This document shows positions 63,283 to 64,000 of a DNA stretch of 64,000 nucleotides, one piece after another (position 1 is the first letter of the stretch; the number at the start of each line of letters is the position of its first letter). The stretch spans positions 1-64,000 of the forward strand of contig JABDEQ010000001.1 of the NCBI GenBank assembly GCA_013286985.1, read 5' to 3'. This DNA comes from Bacteroidota bacterium (GTDB lineage Bacteria > Bacteroidota > Bacteroidia > Sphingobacteriales > Sphingobacteriaceae). The notes beneath the pieces were generated by a model, which saw nothing but the letters and a program-made list of their open reading frames with translations, searched no databases and was not told where the DNA came from. The translations under genes were made by a program, and so were the position numbers.

Positions 63283-64000
63283 CTTTTTAAAATTAATTGT
63301 TGAAATGGCACACCAACCAATACCTCAAACTGACTGTAATAGGTAGAAAACTGGCGTTTGGCTTCTTCATAGTCGGCCCGGGCATTTACCTCTATCGTTT
63401 TTAAGCGGGAGAGCTCGCCAACATCAATTATTCCATCCCTAAACTGTTTTTCGGCTATAGCATATTCATTTATAGTAGACTGTTTTGCCTCGCTGCGGAT
63501 AGTAAGCAAATTGCTTGCATATAAAAGATTATAATATTGAAGTATCACTTCCTTTTTTAGCTCCTGTATCGATTCATCCTTTTTATTAATGGTTGAATTA
63601 AGATCATGCTTATATATTTTTGTTTGAGACTTACGGCCCAACAACTCAAATAATGGCAAATTCACCTGCACACCTACCCGTAAACCATTAGTTACGTTAG
63701 ATGATGTTTGCATACCCGGTGATTGGCTATCGGCCGAAACAATACTTTGGTTACCGGCTGAGTAGTTTACAAAACCTACAATATTATTGCTCCATTGCTT
63801 TTTGCTAAACTCAAGTTGTGATTTTGCCGATTCTATCAAATCATTTTGAAATTTAACCGACGGCGAATTATTTACCGCAAGCTCCAAAATATTATCGAGC
63901 GGTATCATTTGTTGTTGCAGTTCTTTTTGCTCATCGAGCAATACTGGTGTTGAATTCTGTATTGCACTGCTTGTTTGTGCATAGCAGACACAGCAAAATA
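63279..64000 (-). CDS. TolC family outer-membrane protein, 5' end outside the window
   Basis: At least 240 residues; the frame is open to the window edge, and the first visible residues (FCCVCYAQTSSAIQ) look like the end of a signal peptide, so only about ten codons are missing. TolC-like coiled helices: IPLDNILELAVNNSPSVKFQNDLIESAKSQLEFSKKQW, FNLPLFE-type VQVNLPLFELLG, AIAEKQFRDGIIDVGELSRLKTIEVNARADYEEAKRQF. It is about half of a usual TolC. Probably the export channel, or an accessory, for the polysaccharide made by the downstream genes. Confidence 0.85.
   Translation of the reverse strand, partial: FCCVCYAQTSSAIQNSTPVLLDEQKELQQQMIPLDNILELAVNNSPSVKFQNDLIESAKSQLEFSKKQWSNNIVGFVNYSAGNQSIVSADSQSPGMQTSSNVTNGLRVGVQVNLPLFELLGRKSQTKIYKHDLNSTINKKDESIQELKKEVILQYYNLLYASNLLTIRSEAKQSTINEYAIAEKQFRDGIIDVGELSRLKTIEVNARADYEEAKRQFSTYYSQFEVLVGVPFQQLILKR

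Overview
The window looks like chromosome from a Bacteroidota bacterium of the family Sphingobacteriaceae, most likely Mucilaginibacter or Pedobacter. This is inferred from gene content (DUF3857 transglutaminase-fold arrays, DUF1800/DUF1501 pairs, DUF3078, DUF6624, GumC-type export), from moderate GC with AT-rich spacers, and from promoters of the Bacteroidota form TTTG/TTG-N19-21-TAnnTTTG. No 16S rRNA gene is present, so the genus is a guess.

Layout. 1-10 kb: the 3' part of hflX, a membrane TPR protein, an ECF sigma factor/anti-sigma/beta-repeat protein operon, a DUF6624 protein and uvrA. 10-17 kb: a lytic transglycosylase, an RluB-type pseudouridine synthase with a long basic repetitive tail, a deoxyhypusine-synthase-like enzyme, an outer-membrane barrel protein, LemA and two TPM-domain proteins. 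17-26.6 kb: NUDIX hydrolase, NHL lipoprotein, carB, a TonB-like protein flanked by copies of the panD 3' end, panD, greA with a terminator-rich leader, HIT protein, ruvC and aat. 26.6-34.6 kb: four tandem DUF3857 proteins, three of which have lost the transglutaminase Cys and His. 34.7-44.5 kb: two tandem DUF1800 proteins plus a DUF1501 protein, ffh, an O-methyltransferase, two glucosaminidases, a carboxypeptidase-regulatory-like protein and a DUF3078 protein.

44.5-51 kb is a compact minus-strand operon: DUF427 protein, FAD disulfide oxidoreductase, ABC ATPase, fused permease/substrate-binding protein, EgtB and EgtD. It joins ergothioneine (or related thiohistidine) synthesis to a transporter with the EgtUV architecture, so one operon may both make and import the compound.

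51.3-54.7 kb is accessory DNA at a tRNA-Glu gene. A 17-bp copy of the tRNA 3' end lies 1.27 kb downstream and bounds a small integrated remnant. It holds a type II-C-like CRISPR array (ten 47-bp repeats, nine spacers of which six are unique, no cas genes) and the N-terminal arm domain of a truncated tyrosine integrase. Beyond it lie a second tyrosine integrase broken by one in-frame stop and an ORF6N-domain protein.

55-64 kb is a minus-strand exopolysaccharide operon: TolC-like outer-membrane protein (running off the window), GumC/Wzz-type co-polymerase without a kinase P-loop, glycosyltransferase, Wzx-like flippase, O-antigen ligase/Wzy-like protein and two family-2 glycosyltransferases.
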